Source: Otis tarda
Lineage: Eukaryota > Chordata > Aves > Otidiformes > Otididae
Assembly: GCA_026413225.1 (NCBI GenBank)
Contig: CM048591.1
Location: 41,470,803-41,534,802 of the forward strand
DNA: 64,000 nt
Reading direction: 5' to 3'
Within the stretch, counting starts at the first letter, position 1; each line of letters starts with the position of its first letter. A model generated the notes under the pieces. That model was not told the DNA's origin, made no database searches, and was given only the letters and a program-made list of their open reading frames with translations. Of this stretch, positions 25,701 through 38,162 are shown one piece after another. The position numbers and the translations under genes are program-made.

Positions 25701-26059
25701 CTCTGAGTTTGGCAAAACATGGATACTTCATTACAGGAGGCATTTTGTCCTTAGCTACCCTGGCAAAGCAGATTGGAGTGGCATACTTTTGAAACTCCAT
25801 AAAAGTTAGCCAGCTGTGTTTGCTTCTTCCAGTCAACAAAATAAAGATTATGGATTAAAAACTGTTGCTCCATCATATCAAAGAAATGGTCTGTTTGTCA
25901 TCAGTTTCGTCTGTGAGGGTTGGCTGTGATCTCTTTTGGGACCAGAGTCTACAAAGGCTGGGCTCAGACTAGACTCAGAAATCTCTCACTCTTCCAGAAT
26001 AAATTAGCAAACAAAAAAACTGCTGGCAAAGAAAAGGATTCAGAAGCTAAAGTGTTAGG

Positions 26060-26330
26060 ATAATTAAATGCATATTTCAGCAGTATTTATTTGGCATTGA
26101 TTGGCTAAGGCCACTTACTGTGAAGGGTTGAATAGTTAATTCAAGTGCTAGGCATCTCCTAAAGGAGGTGACCTCGGGGTCATATAATTGCAACAGTAAT
26201 TTATTTAGTTGAAGAAATGAATATGTTCTCAATTAGCTTAGCAGGCGTTATAATAACACTAGTGGGATTTATATTTGCCTATGTCACTGTGCTGTAAGGA
26301 TAAAGTTATTGGATCCATTTGCCTGTATTT
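26060..26330. promoter_or_regulatory. Candidate conserved regulatory element (low confidence)
   Basis: A complex, repeat-free block with several homeodomain-type cores: GATTGGCTAA (26099-26108), GTTAATTC (26136-26143), TAATTTATTTAG and CAATTAGC. It also has an AGGTGACCTCGGGGTCA-like nuclear-receptor spacing at 26166-26182. It looks like the unique high-complexity sequence of gene-desert enhancers. There is no conservation evidence available, so this is only a pointer. Confidence 0.2.
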
Positions 26331-29300
26331 AGTCCCCCAGTTCATGATTCTTCACAGAAGAGATGTGAAGGTTTGCTCATCCTGATTAATAGGTGTCCAA
26401 GCCTAATGCTGCAGATATTGGCATAATCACTCAAGGGACCTGAGGGGCACACACACAGAGCAGTAACACTGGCAGAAGACAGTGTTACCTACTTAAATCT
26501 TTCTCATGCTGATTTTTTTCCCCTATTACAAATTCTAAGGCTTCACAAACTTACCCCATAAATTGGTGCCTGATCTGAGATTATTCTGCTATTGGGGCTC
26601 TTGGAGGTTTATCACAGATACGTTCTTCTGCTGGGATTTTTTTTTCTCCACTGCTTTAATCTTCTGTCACTATAAAATGGGAAAGCAGTAATTCATTTGA
26701 CTGTGCTCTACCTCAATACAGCTGCAATCCTCTGATCTAAACTTCTTAATGTATTTCTTTTAATTTTCAAATGTTGACGCATTTTCACCGTTCACTGGTC
26801 AGGGTGCATGTCAAATAATGTGTAATAGGCACAACCTACTTACCCCATGCAGCATGTGATTTACGGAAACTTGCAATCTGGAGTTGTCCCTTATCAGCAG
26901 CTACCATCACAACTAAAGCAACCATAGGGGTTTTGTAGAAATAGCTACACAATAGGGCTGGGGGGATTAAAAAAGGGCATTAAAAAATAAAAAAAAAAAT
27001 GGAAAAGAGGTTTTAAGGTTGATCTGTCTTTCGGGAAGCAGAAGAATTAGTCTGTGGAGGCTGGCCCTGGCCAAGGTGAGGAGTGAGCCAGGCATGACTT
27101 TCTGGGCTCAACCAGGAGAGGTCTCTGCAGGACCCACTTCTGCAGTAGGTGCAGGGCAGTGCCCCTGCGTGTTGTCCCAGCCTTCCCCTCTGCGCCGCCT
27201 CACTGGGAAAGAGCAGAGCACGCCCATGATGCATGTTCCAAATCAACTCTATCACTAGCTTGTAGGCAGCTTGGTTTCATCACATGCTACCATTTACACA
27301 AACGAGAGGCAGGTGAAGAAATCCTTTAGTGTTTAGAAACAGACTAATCAAGTTGTTAAGACAGGCTGGTGGAGTTGGTTTGCTTCCTTTCTAATAAATA
27401 ACAGTCACATGCCCCAAGCAACCGTTGAGTGAAACAAAAAGAAGTGCATCTTCCTTCTCATCTGCAGTATTTCCTAATTATGCAGGGCACTCCCACCTGT
27501 ACTTTAATCTCTTACTTATATACATGCTTAAATATTTTATTGAGCAGAACTGGATGTCACTCAGCCTGTGTAAGGAGGATTCCTTTATTGCCTTCTTTTC
27601 TGAGACCAAGGGAATCGGCTTCCACTATCTCCCTGCTTGCGGGAAGGCTCTGCATACACGCAGCACTCCCATGAGTCAGGTGGGGTTCTGTGGGGCTTAA
27701 GGAAACTTGTATCTCATGAGTGGAGCTCCAGAGTGCATACCCTATAAAATGACAAACTCGCTATAATATATCTATCCTTGCAAGTACGTGGCAAACCTAT
27801 TTGTGTTTAATTTTCCATAATATTTTGCAATCAGTGACGGGGTTCAATTTTGCATATAGATGCAGGTTGTTTTGTGGCCAGTGTCATTTTACAATATTCA
27901 TTTAAGGAAAAGATATTTTCAAACAAAGCTCATTTTTCTTATTTTAAACCACAAAGTTGTACAACTCTCTGTGGATGCTTGGGAGAAGAGTTGGGAAAAT
28001 CAAAAAGCTGTTTAGTTCTCTTCAGTCTCAAGCTCCCTATTGACTAGGGGAATTGATGAGAACAAAAACCCAATGAGAAGTTTACAAGCATATCAGAAAA
28101 TATTTTAGCAGCATTAAGCGGTATGTTTCCCATTTACAACTCACTGTTTTGAAAGATATTGATGGCAACAGTGAACAAGCAACTTTGATCAGGATACTTA
28201 TCAGTATCTTATCAGGATGCTGTTAGTGTTGGAATATGGATTTTAGTGGCTGTCTATGGGCACTGAGGCTTGGAAGTTGGCTGTGATTTGCAAACAGGTT
28301 AAAACATACTCTTTGTGCTTTGAGTCCATTATGATATTTCATTGTAAAAAGATGATTTAGTGTTAGGAAAACAATAATTCTAAAAAAATTTGCTTTCTTT
28401 CCTGGTAGAGTCTTAAACCCTCTTAGGCACTGCAAGGTGTTAGCAACTTTTGCTCTGTCCCAACTCATACTCTACTCAGGGCGTAAGGTGTCCTGTTGGT
28501 GTTATGTCAAGGCCTTTGGGCCAACACAAAGGCTGTTGAATCTTAGAAGTTAGTATGCACATCCCCCTTCAAATTAATTGACTCACTTGTAGTCTTCACA
28601 ACAGCTGTGACAGTTATGGTTTGTTGCATGAAATGCTGTATTTTGTTGATGAAAGCACATTTTTATTCAGAGTTTCATTTCTTCAAATGGAAGAAGAATT
28701 CTTGTGTAGGTTATGAGTCCTGTTTTAAAGCAAGTGCTGTAATATTCTACAAAAGCAGTCTGAAGCATCAAGGTTTACTGTATCGATTGTGTAGTGACTA
28801 TTGCCACTTTCTGTGTAACTGCTTTACGTATGCATTTTCAGTCTATCAAGCTCAACATCAGTTTAAATACTGGAGTGGTGAATTCTGTGGTACCTACTCA
28901 GATCCAGTGTAAGTGGCAGAGCTTCACTGTCTTGGAGGGAATTGCTTCTACTCACACGAGATCTGACCATAGTCCACAATGGTAGCAGTAAATCTCTTTA
29001 TATGAGCTAATCTGTAGTCTATATGTAATCTGTATATAATTGAGCACATTTATTCTATGAGAAGCCCAATATTTTAACTTGGTGGTGGAACGGCTGCAAG
29101 AGAGGTGTAAAGGAACTCTCACCTTTTTCTCAACACGAGAAGAAGTACCAGACACCGACTAAGATGTTTCCCCACCTCTATGTTTCTGTGGCCTGTCCTC
29201 CAGGTTATCCCTACCCCTGGCCACATACAGCTTTGTGCACAACATTCCAACACCAGCAGTGCTGCCCTCAACCTTATTTTCCCTCAGTATGGCAGCAGAG

Positions 29301-32300
29301 TTCTCTACCACACTTTTTGCTCTCTGTCTCCTCCTCAGTAAACCTTTTGGGCAAGCCGCAGTGGAAGGGAAAGATTTTCCTTCTTTCTTGGATACAGTGT
29401 TTGGAAAATGCAAAGTCAACAGTTCCTTGGCTTGGCTGGGCTGTTTTGTCCATGCTCTCTATTTCGTGTTCAGAAAAATTCTACTGACTGCTGAAAAAAC
29501 TGTATTCTAGGACTGTAGTCAACTGCAGTGACAAAAGGGAAAGGACAGCAGGGAAATGAAGACATAAGGAAAACCTATGATGTTTGAGTTGAAGTGTGTA
29601 TTGAGAAGAGTTCCTCAGGACTACATTTCCCCTAGTGCAGGTAACCTTCTATTTGCATTAATGGCGCTTAGGCAGATGTGATTCTTAAGAAGGAATACAC
29701 ACCTTTGTGTCCAGATGCATGACCAATAACCGGTTGAGGAAATCTTCATACCCTGTGGTTTAACAGTAGGTCCCAGGTTTCCCCTAGACAGAGCAAGTTC
29801 TGCCTTTTGGTAGAAAAGACAACTTTCATCAAGACATTTAAGACATGCCTGGGATATGGGAATTCAACACAGCAGTCCTGCTGAAATGATGGTTATATCA
29901 GCACATTTTTAATAAAACTTTCTTACTTTGATCAATCTATGTCCTTCAATTTAAAGCTGAGATTAATTCTCCAAAACACATTATGTATTAATACTTGAAA
30001 TTGTCTTACAAATGCTTGCTTTCATATTTGGCGTAACTATTTTACCAGTATAGAAACTGTTCCTGTTGACCTTTAGATTAAAAATACGTTTGATTATCAT
30101 GATTGACACATTCAAAATGACTCATTCTTGCCAAATATGGCATAACAACTTTTTAACTTTCCCTTTTCTTTACAACTGCTTCCATTTTCATTATATGAAA
30201 TATGGCTTTATTATATACCACCTCTCATTGCCTAACATGCTTTTTTCAGAGTTCAGGAAGATTTACATTTGGAGCTAAATGTTTCAGTGATTGCTCTGTT
30301 GGATTTCATTATACCAGTGTAGTTAATCAAAGCAAGTCTGGCCTTGCAACTGTGATTCATTGTATGGTATTTTGAACTTCGTCATTTATACTGAATGAAT
30401 ATACACATTATCACCAGAGTACCAGATTTTCTTTAGCAGCCTGCATGACACTGTACTGTAATGCCTTAGTAAACTGCTTATGCCATGTGCGCATTGCAGC
30501 TGCTTTTTTAATCTTCTGTTTTCCCCCCTCTTTTTAAGGAATTCATTGAAAGCCATTTTCTTTACCGGGGGAATGATGGACTCACTGGGAGCGGAGTCAG
30601 TGCAAGGGAAATAGTATTCTCTTGTGGTCCTAATGACTGCTGTTTCACTATACATGGGAATATTTTCAGATCTGCACACTTTGTCTATGCAGCTGGGTGG
30701 TCTGTACAATAGTCATTAATGAGAAATCCCCAAATAAGCATAACATGCTTAAGTTTGGCTGAGGTTTATTCAGCCACATGCATTATAGTGGAATTCAGTT
30801 ACAGGCAAGAGAATCACCGGTCTTGGTGTGGCTGAGAAAAGATATTGTGGTTTTTGTTTCTTTATCCTGGAAAATCTAAATAAGTATGTTTTTGCCACCA
30901 CTACTGAGGGGGCAAATTCTTTCACCCTCCAAGAACCCCTGGAGGTAAATATTTAAGGTAATAGCCCGTGTTAGCTCATACTTCCTAACTAACTGCTTTG
31001 CAGAGTCTTATGCAGGCTAGGATCTGTCTTTAACATGCTGGCAGAGTTGAGTTAAAGCCTCAGCAACCTCTTTTAAATGCTATAAATCAAACACATTGAG
31101 CTATTTAGCTGCCTAGAGGTGAAGATGGGTGTTTAGTAAGATTTACCTAAATGCCTAAACAGGTCAGGTACTTAATTCCCACCAAAATCGAATGACAATA
31201 CTTCAAGTACCTCCGTAAATCAAGACGCTTGTACTTCTGTCTACAATGGATTTTTGAAATGTGTTAATACTAGTACCTGCTATTATCATACCTTTATTCT
31301 GTGTCTGAACTGAACATATGTGACAGTCATATGCTTTTAGTATAATGTGAAGGAAAGTAGCACCAGCAAAAACAGTTTTGACGTGTCTCTAGATAAAACT
31401 CAGGCACAGATGACTGTGGTATCTCCGTCTTCCTAATCTCTGCTTATGCACAGCTGGCACATTACAGCATACTCTGTGGGGTTCACCATTTCTGTCACAG
31501 ACAAAACATGCTAGCTGTTAGGTGTTAGGTATGACTGTCTGAGTGAGAGGCCAGTCCGCGTAAAGAGAAGACATCAACAGGGATTGCCCATTTTGCGTCA
31601 GTTACTTGGCAGGCAGGGAGAAATTTCTCATCTTGTACAGGTTTCAGTGTGTTATTGTTCTACAAAAACAAATGCCAGCTTCTAAACTGGATTACAGTCA
31701 TTTTGCACCTAATAGGTTAAATGGTTACAAATTGATTGGATCCAGTTATGGGAGATTTCCTTGGCTAGAAGGATCTTCCACTTACTTAAGGCCCCCACAA
31801 CAGCTTCTCTGACCCAGCTCCTTTTAGCCTTTGTCATAGAAGAAATATATCACAAAGTGAGAAGTGATTTCCGCCTCCTCAAGCAACCCTGAGGACAATG
31901 GTTAGCCAGCACAGCGTGGAACAAAATCAATTTTGAGGATGACTATTGGATATCTGTTGCTACTGTCATCAGCCCAGTTTTTTACTGCCTAGGAACTATT
32001 CTTCATCATAACAAAAGGTACCCAAGAGCATAAAACAATTACAAAAAGGGGAGACAGACAAATAGTATGCAAATATCTGCCACTGGGATTGTCTTTGTGT
32101 CCTCAGTGTCACTTATCTGCCCTACCAAGAGCATATTGTTAATTCATTCCCCTGTTTAAAAATGAGATTGTACTTTTTTTTGTTGGCTACGTGATAATCA
32201 CAATCCCCTTTTGTGTTTGCTTTCTACAGACATTTGAATGATTGCCTTTTACTGGCACAAATGGTCGCAGAACACATGCTCTCCTATCACACGCAGGGGT

Positions 32301-35300
32301 ATTCACTGAAACTAAATGTCATATTCTCATGTGTAAATATTTCTTCCAGAAGTATATGCTTGTTGTTCCAGTGAATGAACAGAAAGAATACCTTCTGACT
32401 TATCTGGCCCATCACAACTAACCAGCCCAACAGAGTTGTCAAATATTTGCAGATAATGGTTTTGGATTAATCTATATGGTTACTTAAAAAAAAAAAAATA
32501 ATCAAATAACAAATGAATCTGGAAAACTATGATCTGTTTGCAGATATTCTGTTTGCAAAAAGAAAGCAACATGTGTCTGATGAAATATTCATTGCGAATT
32601 ATTCACCAGTCTGAAACTGTAGTAAGTGTTAAGATAAAAGATTTGTAAACTTATCAAGCATTCAACAAAATTCACCAAGCCTGCAAGATCTGTGGGTTTT
32701 TTTTTTTGGTCATGACATTTCTGCCTATGAAAATATATTCATGAAATTGAAAGATTGTACACGCTTTATGTTTACTTTCTGAATTAAAAATTGCTCAGCA
32801 GTTAAAGCAAATCTATACTAACAATAGATCTGTGCTCTTCTGTCCCATTTCTTCACGTCAAAGACATATTAGTGTTGTACATAGTTTAATACTTCCCAGA
32901 ACACATAGCTTAATTTCTTCCCAATACGCATCATTCCAATAGCAAAGGATAAAACTGTCTGGCTCTTCTGATATTCAGTAAAAAAAAATGCAAGTGGGAG
33001 GAAATATTATATAAGAATTAATTTAGTTTAATCATGCTTTTAGTTTTTTAGAATGAATTTACTCTTCTATTTCACAGAAGACAATTCCAAGGCAGAAGCA
33101 GAAGTTTTGTTAATTCTACTAAGTCCTGATGTGAGGGTATGCACTGTACTCTATAGGGTATTTGGCCATTTTCTTCAGGCAAAACTTTACCCAAGCTGCT
33201 ATGATTTAAATATGTAAAGACAGCTGTGAATTTTCCTGCAGAATCTAATAGTGCAAAGAAACAACTATATAGGTAATCCCTACTGCAAGAAACTTGGGTG
33301 CATTGTAAGAAAAATATATATTTTTTCATTATTTTTTTATATCTAAATAGTGGAATATACAATTGTTGACATTTCAGATCTAAACCAGCACTCAGTTAGA
33401 TTGTTTTCTGCAACAGAAGTTTCACCACAAAAAGTGTGACTACATAATTTCCTGAGCTCTTTATAGGAAGTGATTGTAGTTTATGATAGGCTAGAAAAGT
33501 GTTTATGGGAGGTTAGATAGCCTTCCCAGATGGGTTTCTCTAGAGAAGAAGTCCAGCAGATCATTTTAAAGATTACTTCTTTAATAAGAAATCCTGCACA
33601 CAGTGAAACACTGATAGCAAATACAGCATGGATTCAACAGGATAATATCACCCTTTTTTTTCTGTAAAACACGCAAAGAATTGTACTATTTGTCCTCTGA
33701 TATTAGTGAATAGTAAATAAAATGTGCTCCCGAATATTGAAATATGTATTTTTAAAGCAATGCATTGTGAATACACAGAATTTTTCAGAACCTCCCCCGC
33801 TCCAATTCTTCAGAAATGTGACTGCTGAAATCTACACATTAAGAAGAGGCAGGAGAAAAACCTCTACCTAAATTTTTGCAAGATGCTGATAATGTATACA
33901 CAAGCCCTAAAGCAATGGTAAGTAACTTATCAGATGGGGATATTAGAAGAGGGCTTATCAGGCTTTACCTATTGCGTTGGGTGTTTTGTTATTGCCTTCA
34001 CTTGTGTCTGTCAAAGACGTTCTAACACTTTACTGACAATGACAACAGCATCCTGGTGTCTGGGAACACTCCAGCAATGTTTGCATTTACTGGGACAGAT
34101 GCAGGCCACATTCCCGGATACATGTAGGATCTCTAACTGGTGGAAAGGCATCTTTCCTAGCCATCATAGTTAAGTGCCAGTGCCAACCGCAGTGTTTCCA
34201 GGCACTTGAGCACAGAGTGGATTGGTCTCTTACTCACCCATGCATTCACATGTATTTATTTAATTACTGTAATATATAAAAACCAAGTGCTTACCAATGA
34301 CATGTTGAGACCTCAGGTAGGATGAGTTACCTTCACCTTGTTCCACCTCCGGTGATTTTGCTATTTGACTCCATTGTAAGAAATATAAGCCCCAATTATC
34401 AAAATGAGGCATTTGAAAATAGGCATCAATGATACATAAATGTGTCTTACTAATTTTGGATTCAAGGCATGCATACATATATGAATGATCATTTCAGATA
34501 GACTCATTTTCACTGAGGCTGACTGGTAGTAACTTCAGAAAATAGTGTTTTAAGATGAAAATAAAAAGCTGAATGGCACCCTCAGCACCACCTGTATTCT
34601 CTGTCTCACCACATAAAGTGGCAAGCACCTTGGAATACACCTCAGGGTATTACAAACAACATATCCTCCCATCAATTGCATTTCAGTGTACTACAAAAGA
34701 CTTGCTGCTAAGACTACATCAGGACCAAAATGAACAGGAAAATGCCCTTAAAATGATCAGGGAATTTTAAAATTAAGTTTTACAAATGAACCTAAGCCAA
34801 GGAGAGATAAGCCATGTCCAAGCTATAGGCTGCATGATGTGGTTAAGTCTCTTCATCACTGCATGAACAAAGCTGTTGAGTTCCCTGCCATTTTAAAGGT
34901 CACGTTGTAGAATTCCGCTTAATGCACTGGATGGGACTGCAAACCAGCCTGAGCAAGGGAAGGGTGAAAAGAGATGGACTGCTTTCTCTGCATTTTGGAA
35001 GAAAGGGGAATTTCCAGAGCTGCAAAGTTTTGCTTAGGGGCAGTACAGTTTGAGGGTATTACCAGACAAAGACCTAAAACCAGCCGCTTTATTGAGCTTG
35101 AGTGGATCAGTATGAACAACTGGGAAGACTGGCTCATGCTGTGGCACGATGGAGTGGGAGTATGAGAATTTAATGCAAGGCTGGCAGGTGGGTGCCTGCT
35201 TGGGGTGGCCTCACAAATGACAGGCCCCACATCAGAAAAGCTTTTGTGTATGTTTTATGTGAATCAGTGGGAAAATTAATCTGCTTTAATAATCAGCACC

Positions 35301-37509
35301 TCCCTAAATCCTCTCTTGACATGGGTCAAGGGATACAGGGAATAAAGAATGCCAGAGAGAGAATAAATGGAGAAGCCAGAGAAGAAATTATTCAATGCAA
35401 TTATATGCTTTGGTTATGTTATCAAAACAGACATACAAAACCAAAACATCCTAAAAATACTTTACATTTAATTCTTTATGGGTTAGCTTTGCTTGTTTCT
35501 TATAGAAATAGTCTGTGCTGCATTATTATTACTACTAGTTAATTATTATTATTTTATTTTTCCAGGAACAGCACATTTATTTTGCCTGACCCAGGGGAGA
35601 GTATGCTTAGAGGCAAGCTATTCTGGCAATGTTTAGCCCTTTCTGCTGTATTCTTCTGCTCTGCTGATATTAACTTAAGTATGTAAGCTACAAAAGGATT
35701 TTAGTAGTATACAAGGAACGTTTTCTTGGCTCACAACAGAGATTTCTACAATTGCAACTCATCGAGCCCTCAGACTTTCAAAAAGCAAATCAGCCCTTAC
35801 AAGTAGAAAATTTAGAACAAAAAGCCCCCCTGCCCTAATTTCTTAGTCCTAATACAAAACAGAAGAGAAAAATTACACCACTACCCTCCTTCACCCTACA
35901 CACTTTATTGTAGACATCATGAAGCTGGTTTCACTTTATATTTCCTTATTTTCCTCCAAATCTCCTGGGACCTGTGCATCATTATCTTCAATGATCATCT
36001 TCAGTAAACAGCACATTTAAGTGTATTTGTGTTGTTCTGGCTTGTTGCAGTTGTTTACCTGATTGGATCACATGCTGCTTTGATCATTTAAAAGAGAAAA
36101 GGTTTTTACAGCAAAATATGCTGGAATCCTTTGCCAAAGCAAACGAAGGAGAGAGACACATTTATTGTGTTTGTTTTTTCCCTGATACATCAGTTTTAAA
36201 ACATCTTAGAGAATGAAAAATCACCCCTCTCAAAAACATCCCCCTTCCAATCATCTTGACTTTGAAGGTTCAAGGTTAATCACTTCCATTGCATAAAGAA
36301 TTAATTTTTTCTTATGACAAAGAAGCTTCTGAGGTTAATTTGAAAGGGCACTTGAGTTAGGGCCTGCCATGGAGTACTTCAAGTTACACCTGACATGATC
36401 TTGAACCATTCATCAGTTGGTTTCCTGCTCATCTAGGGTAAGACAATTGTATTACTGATACCTACAGACCAGATGGTGCTTTCTGCTTTCTTGGCAGTTT
36501 TATAACTTTGGACTGATCATCTGGTCTGAATGTGTATATATATTGATAATTTGATGGAGTTGGCAATAATCACAATGACTTGAAAATTCTCCCTTGGTGG
36601 TAGAAAGAATAGAACATGATTGTTTTGAGCATAAATCTATGCATACTTTAGGCAAAACAACAGATTAGGATACTGAAGAGTGGTTGTTCTATACTGTACA
36701 GGGATTTTTTTATGTCTCAATGTATGGGGATGGAAGTTGGATTAGGACTAATTCGGACTGTCCACTGCAAGACAGCATGCCAGTAGCAGAGTGAAGAGAC
36801 CATTGTCTTTGGTCTACCATTCCTCCCTCATTCCAACTACTAGACATAGGTATTATCTAGCTCTTCAAGCTGCGTATTTTATAACCTTACGCTGAATGAA
36901 GTAATATCCCATAAAATTCCAACGTTAGTAGGTGATATGATGCTACGTTTCCAACCTGAGTTTTCAAATGAAAATTATACTGTCTTTATTTTAGAAGATT
37001 GCTCCACAATTCAGAAGATGTGAAGTTTTAGGGTCATATTAAAAAAAAAAACAAAAAACAAAAACGGAAGTTGAAGAACCACATGAGCAATGCACAGTCT
37101 TTCTCCTGTATGCAAGTGGGCATACGGCCACCCGATCAGTGCTTGCAGCTTCAGTAACACAGACGGGCGCTTTTAGTCAGATGTCTATTTGTACATATGC
37201 TGACTTGGAGCCCCAGCTATGAAATTCTGACTGCTCTTAAGCATTGTTAGTTGTACTCTGTGTATGTGTATATACAACTAATATTAATAATGAATCGCTT
37301 GAGCTTTCTCCTGGATTGATTCTCTGGAGTGTTTTGTGAGAGCTCCATATCTAAGCACAGTGAATCTCAATAATGCTAACAAATCCAGACGGTAGCTTTT
37401 TACACTAATTGTGCTCGGCTAGAAGTAACTGCTCAAGACACAGAGCCAGTGAGTGAATACTAGTGGAATTAGGCCCTGTATATTAAGCCTCCTATCTCAG
37501 GGAATTTTA
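26331..37509. other. Noncoding interval
   Basis: AT-rich, mostly unique sequence with short homopolymers. Open frames are all short, occur on both strands and resemble nothing known. No RNA gene is recognised. Confidence 0.65.
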
Positions 37510-37690
37510 CAGCATTAATTAATTCTCATCATCCTGCTCTGTGTAGCTAAAAATTTTATTATCCCCATTTTACAGATGGATAAAATTAGTCACATAAAGG
37601 TTAAGTGATTTGTGCAAGGTCATGTAGTAACTCTGTAGCAGGGCTGAGAACAGAATTAGAAGTCATAACCCCTGTTACCTTGGGCTAATG
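37510..37690 (+). mobile_element. MIR SINE relic
   Basis: The run TTATTATCCCCATTTTACAG, then GGTTAAGTGATTTGTGCAAG, GTCATGTAGTAACTCTGTAG and CAGGGCTGAGAACAGAATTAG, follows the MIR core and tail in order and spacing. MIR is a tRNA-derived SINE that was active in early amniotes; copies in birds are few and old. The divergence seen fits that age. Orientation is forward. Confidence 0.8.
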
Positions 37691-38085
37691 ATAGTCCACA
37701 TGCCACGTGTTATCCCTTCAGAAATGACACATACTCAGACAAGGGCTGACTATAAATTAAGTATTTAAGAGATTCTTTATATATCTCTTCATATTATATG
37801 TATCATAAAGGGGTTCAGGTGCACTTGATGAGCATTAGATTCTGCTCTAGTGTTGAGAATTTGCCTTGCCTTCTTTAGGTCTCTACCTAAACAGTTGGTG
37901 ACATGCGTAGCTGGCCAAACTGCATGGGCAAAGTGAACTGTATATCAAATTCCCAGTTTACCCCAGCGCGTGTTGAAAAAGTCCCTGCACAAGAGCCTAA
38001 GGAAGAACAAATCAACTGGATTAGAAGACTGAAAACAATTTCCCTGGGAGCATTTGAATTTAAATTCTTCCTTACGTCCTTGAGT

Positions 38086-38162
38086 GACCATGAATAGTTT
38101 GGGTTGGACTAGATGACCTTTAAAGGTCCCTTCCAACCCAAACTATTTTATGATTCTATGAA
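38086..38162 (+). mobile_element. CR1 LINE 3'-end fragment with a perfect hairpin
   Basis: GGGTTGGACTAGATGACC, then GGTCCCTTCCAACCCAAAC and TTTATGATTCTATG, form a textbook CR1 3' end. The arms at 38093-38107 and 38133-38147 are perfect 15-bp inverted repeats, and the 25-nt loop contains a 14-bp palindrome at 38115-38128. Sequence further upstream is not recognised as CR1, so the copy is strongly 5'-truncated or decayed. Confidence 0.9.

Larger units (their letters stand above)
15486..26059. other. Noncoding interval
   Basis: AT-rich sequence with one CR1 end (17470-17575), a C/T-rich patch around 17750-18260, the A21 run and the ACTTAAA repeat. The longest open frame (20475-20882, 135 codons) has a competing frame on the other strand and resembles no known family. 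No exon is supported. Confidence 0.65.
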
